The notes under the pieces: generated by a model
Told to the model about the DNA's origin: nothing
Seen by the model: the letters and a program-made list of their open reading frames with translations, nothing else
The model's database searches: none
Program-made: the position numbers and the translations under genes
Shown here: one piece after another, positions 62,881 through 64,000 of the stretch
Layout: every line of letters begins with the position of its first letter
How positions within the stretch are numbered: position 1 is the stretch's first letter
NCBI GenBank assembly: GCA_965249215.1
Contig: CBDFLN010000002.1
Coordinates: forward strand, 1,550,001-1,614,000
Source: G963667675 sp965249215
Lineage (GTDB): Bacteria; Chloroflexota; Dehalococcoidia; Lucifugimonadales; UBA3495
Direction: 5' to 3'
Length of the DNA: 64,000 nt

Positions 62881-64000
62881 CCCCAATCCCCCGAACGAGG
62901 GCGTGTGAGAGGCCTCCTGAAAGGGCAAAAAGGTGCTCCTGTGAATCTGGGATAATGGTTTTGGAACAGAAACCCGCTCGGAAACAAGGAGCACTCAATA
63001 GATGCTGCCACAGAACAATCCCGACCGTATCCGCATCGCCTTTGACGATCACCGCCTGGTGGCCAATGCGGGCCTGCTCCTGCCGGCCACCCTCGCCCGG
63101 CACCTGGGCCTGCGGGAACTCGTCGACCATCACCTCGACCTAGGCGGCGCACCGGGACGGGCGAACACGGGGGACAAGATGCTGACGTTGGTCGCTTCCG
63201 CGCTGGCTGGCGGCGACTGCATCGACGACGCCGATGCGCTGCGCGCCGGTGGGACGGCCTGCGCTATCGGTTGCGCAGTCAAGGCGCCATCCACCCTGGG
63301 GACCTTCCTGCGCAGCTTCCGGTGGGGGCATGTCCGTCAACTCGACCGCGTGAGCCGCCAGTTGCTGGCACGCGCATGGCAAGCCGGGGCCGGACCCGGC
63401 GATGCGCCTTTGACCATAGACTTGGACTCGACCATCTGCGAGACCTACGGCCTGGCCAAGGAGGGAGCGCGCCACCACGGCTATACCGGCGCCCGTGGCT
63501 ATCACCCGCTGCTGGCCATTGCTGCCGGCACCGGCGACGTACTGATGGCCCGGCTGCGCGAGGGCCGGGCCAACACCGTTCGGGGCGCTGGACACTTCCT
63601 GCGGGAGACGGTGGGACGGGTACGCTACGGCGGAGCCAGGGGACAACTCACGGTGCGGGCCGACAGCGGTTTCTATACCCACGCCATCGTCGCCGTCTGC
63701 CGAGAGGCGGATGTCCGCTTCTCCATCACCATCCGCCAGCACAAAAGCCTGCGCAATCTCATCGAGGCGATACCCGAGACGGACTGGACGCCCATTCCTT
63801 ACTGGATGTACGGCGCCGCCGATGTGGCCGAGACCAACTACACCCCCTTCCAGAGTGAGGCGGACGCCGTGCCGCCGGTGCGGCTCATCGTCCGGCGGGT
63901 GAAGCCGACGCCCGGCTCCCAACTGGCCCTCTTCGCCACCTACAGCTATCACGGCTTCATCACCGACCGGGACGGAGAAACCCTGGAGCTGGAGGCCGAT
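62881..64000 (+). mobile_element. Fourth IS1380-family element, diverged, right end off the window
   Basis: The left end CCCCAATCCCCCGAACGAGG is a variant of the CCCGAATCCACCGAAGGA repeat of the other copies, and the leader (GGTGCTCCTGTG..CTGGGATAATGG) is shared. It is inserted into the IS3 orfA. Confidence 0.85.
63002..64000 (+). CDS. IS1380-family transposase, diverged copy, partial
   Basis: Open from the ATG at 63002 to the window edge (333 codons). It reads LPQNNPDRIRIAFDDHRLVA, then TIDLDSTICETYGLAKEGAR and TVRADSGFYTHAIVAV, so the first two catalytic Asp are present. It has the same architecture as the 441-residue proteins but with many substitutions, so it represents an older or separate lineage. 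No frame break is seen. Confidence 0.9.
   Translation, partial: MLPQNNPDRIRIAFDDHRLVANAGLLLPATLARHLGLRELVDHHLDLGGAPGRANTGDKMLTLVASALAGGDCIDDADALRAGGTACAIGCAVKAPSTLGTFLRSFRWGHVRQLDRVSRQLLARAWQAGAGPGDAPLTIDLDSTICETYGLAKEGARHHGYTGARGYHPLLAIAAGTGDVLMARLREGRANTVRGAGHFLRETVGRVRYGGARGQLTVRADSGFYTHAIVAVCREADVRFSITIRQHKSLRNLIEAIPETDWTPIPYWMYGAADVAETNYTPFQSEADAVPPVRLIVRRVKPTPGSQLALFATYSYHGFITDRDGETLELEAD

Overview
The window is high-GC bacterial DNA that is very probably from Chloroflexota (Dehalococcoidia/SAR202-like). The case rests on lipoproteins with long Pro-Thr linkers of the PTPTATPTP kind, an OGG1-type glycosylase, a DUF805 protein, a BrxD/Lhr-like helicase module and a serine recombinase of a type common in that phylum. 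This placement is inference from gene style; no rRNA or other marker gene is present. The window reads as an accessory or degraded island: roughly a third is insertion sequences, and at least five genes are cut by a recognisable IS or small repeat.

Layout. 1-6.2 kb: two lipoproteins, then a tRNA_anti-like lipoprotein cut in two by an IS21-family element. 6.4-9.6 kb: a compact minus-strand operon with an XRE regulator, an ImmA/IrrE metallopeptidase, a multiubiquitin-type ubiquitin-like protein, a cysteine-free ThiF/E1-like protein and a DUF6527 protein, with a clean palindromic candidate operator upstream. This is the most interesting intact system. 9.7-16.2 kb: an ISNCY-type transposase between IS21-like ends, a B12-binding radical SAM protein, a CoA-transferase fragment, an IS110 element killed by one amber codon and an IS21 remnant. 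16.2-22.8 kb: intact addAB with a strong terminator. 23-30.5 kb: a TerB / BrxD-like ATPase / DEAD-box helicase operon whose helicase is split by an IS1380-family element. 30.5-36 kb: remnants, a decayed IS630 and an intact MMPL/RND transporter. 36-38.2 kb: an integrated-element remnant (tRNA 3' end, truncated integrase, AlpA-type regulators, zinc-ribbon protein). 38.4-54.3 kb: mixed accessory DNA with gene fragments, two further IS1380-family elements, a PD-(D/E)XK nuclease, an OGG1 gene split by IS1182, two paralogous small genes with conserved flanks, a VapBC-type pair and a broken serine recombinase. 54.3-59.2 kb: a two-component system divergent from a clostripain-family lipoprotein. 59.2-64 kb: a DUF805 gene split by a third IS1380 copy, an AbiEi/DUF6088-like gene, and an IS3 orfA cut by a fourth, diverged IS1380 element that runs off the window.

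Three IS1380 copies (two of exactly 1719 bp, one of 1748 bp with a 29-bp duplication) have intact 5-bp target duplications, and removing the IS plus one duplication restores the host reading frame. The IS1182 insertion likewise has a CTAG duplication and restores OGG1. These insertions are therefore recent. Several short dispersed repeats, including a 68-bp palindromic MITE-like element in three copies, add a further layer. Functionally the window combines putative anti-phage or stress modules (ubiquitin-like operon, TerB-BrxD-helicase, PD-(D/E)XK nuclease, HEPN/RES remnant, VapBC, AbiEi-like) with DNA repair (AddAB, OGG1), many of them disabled by transposition.
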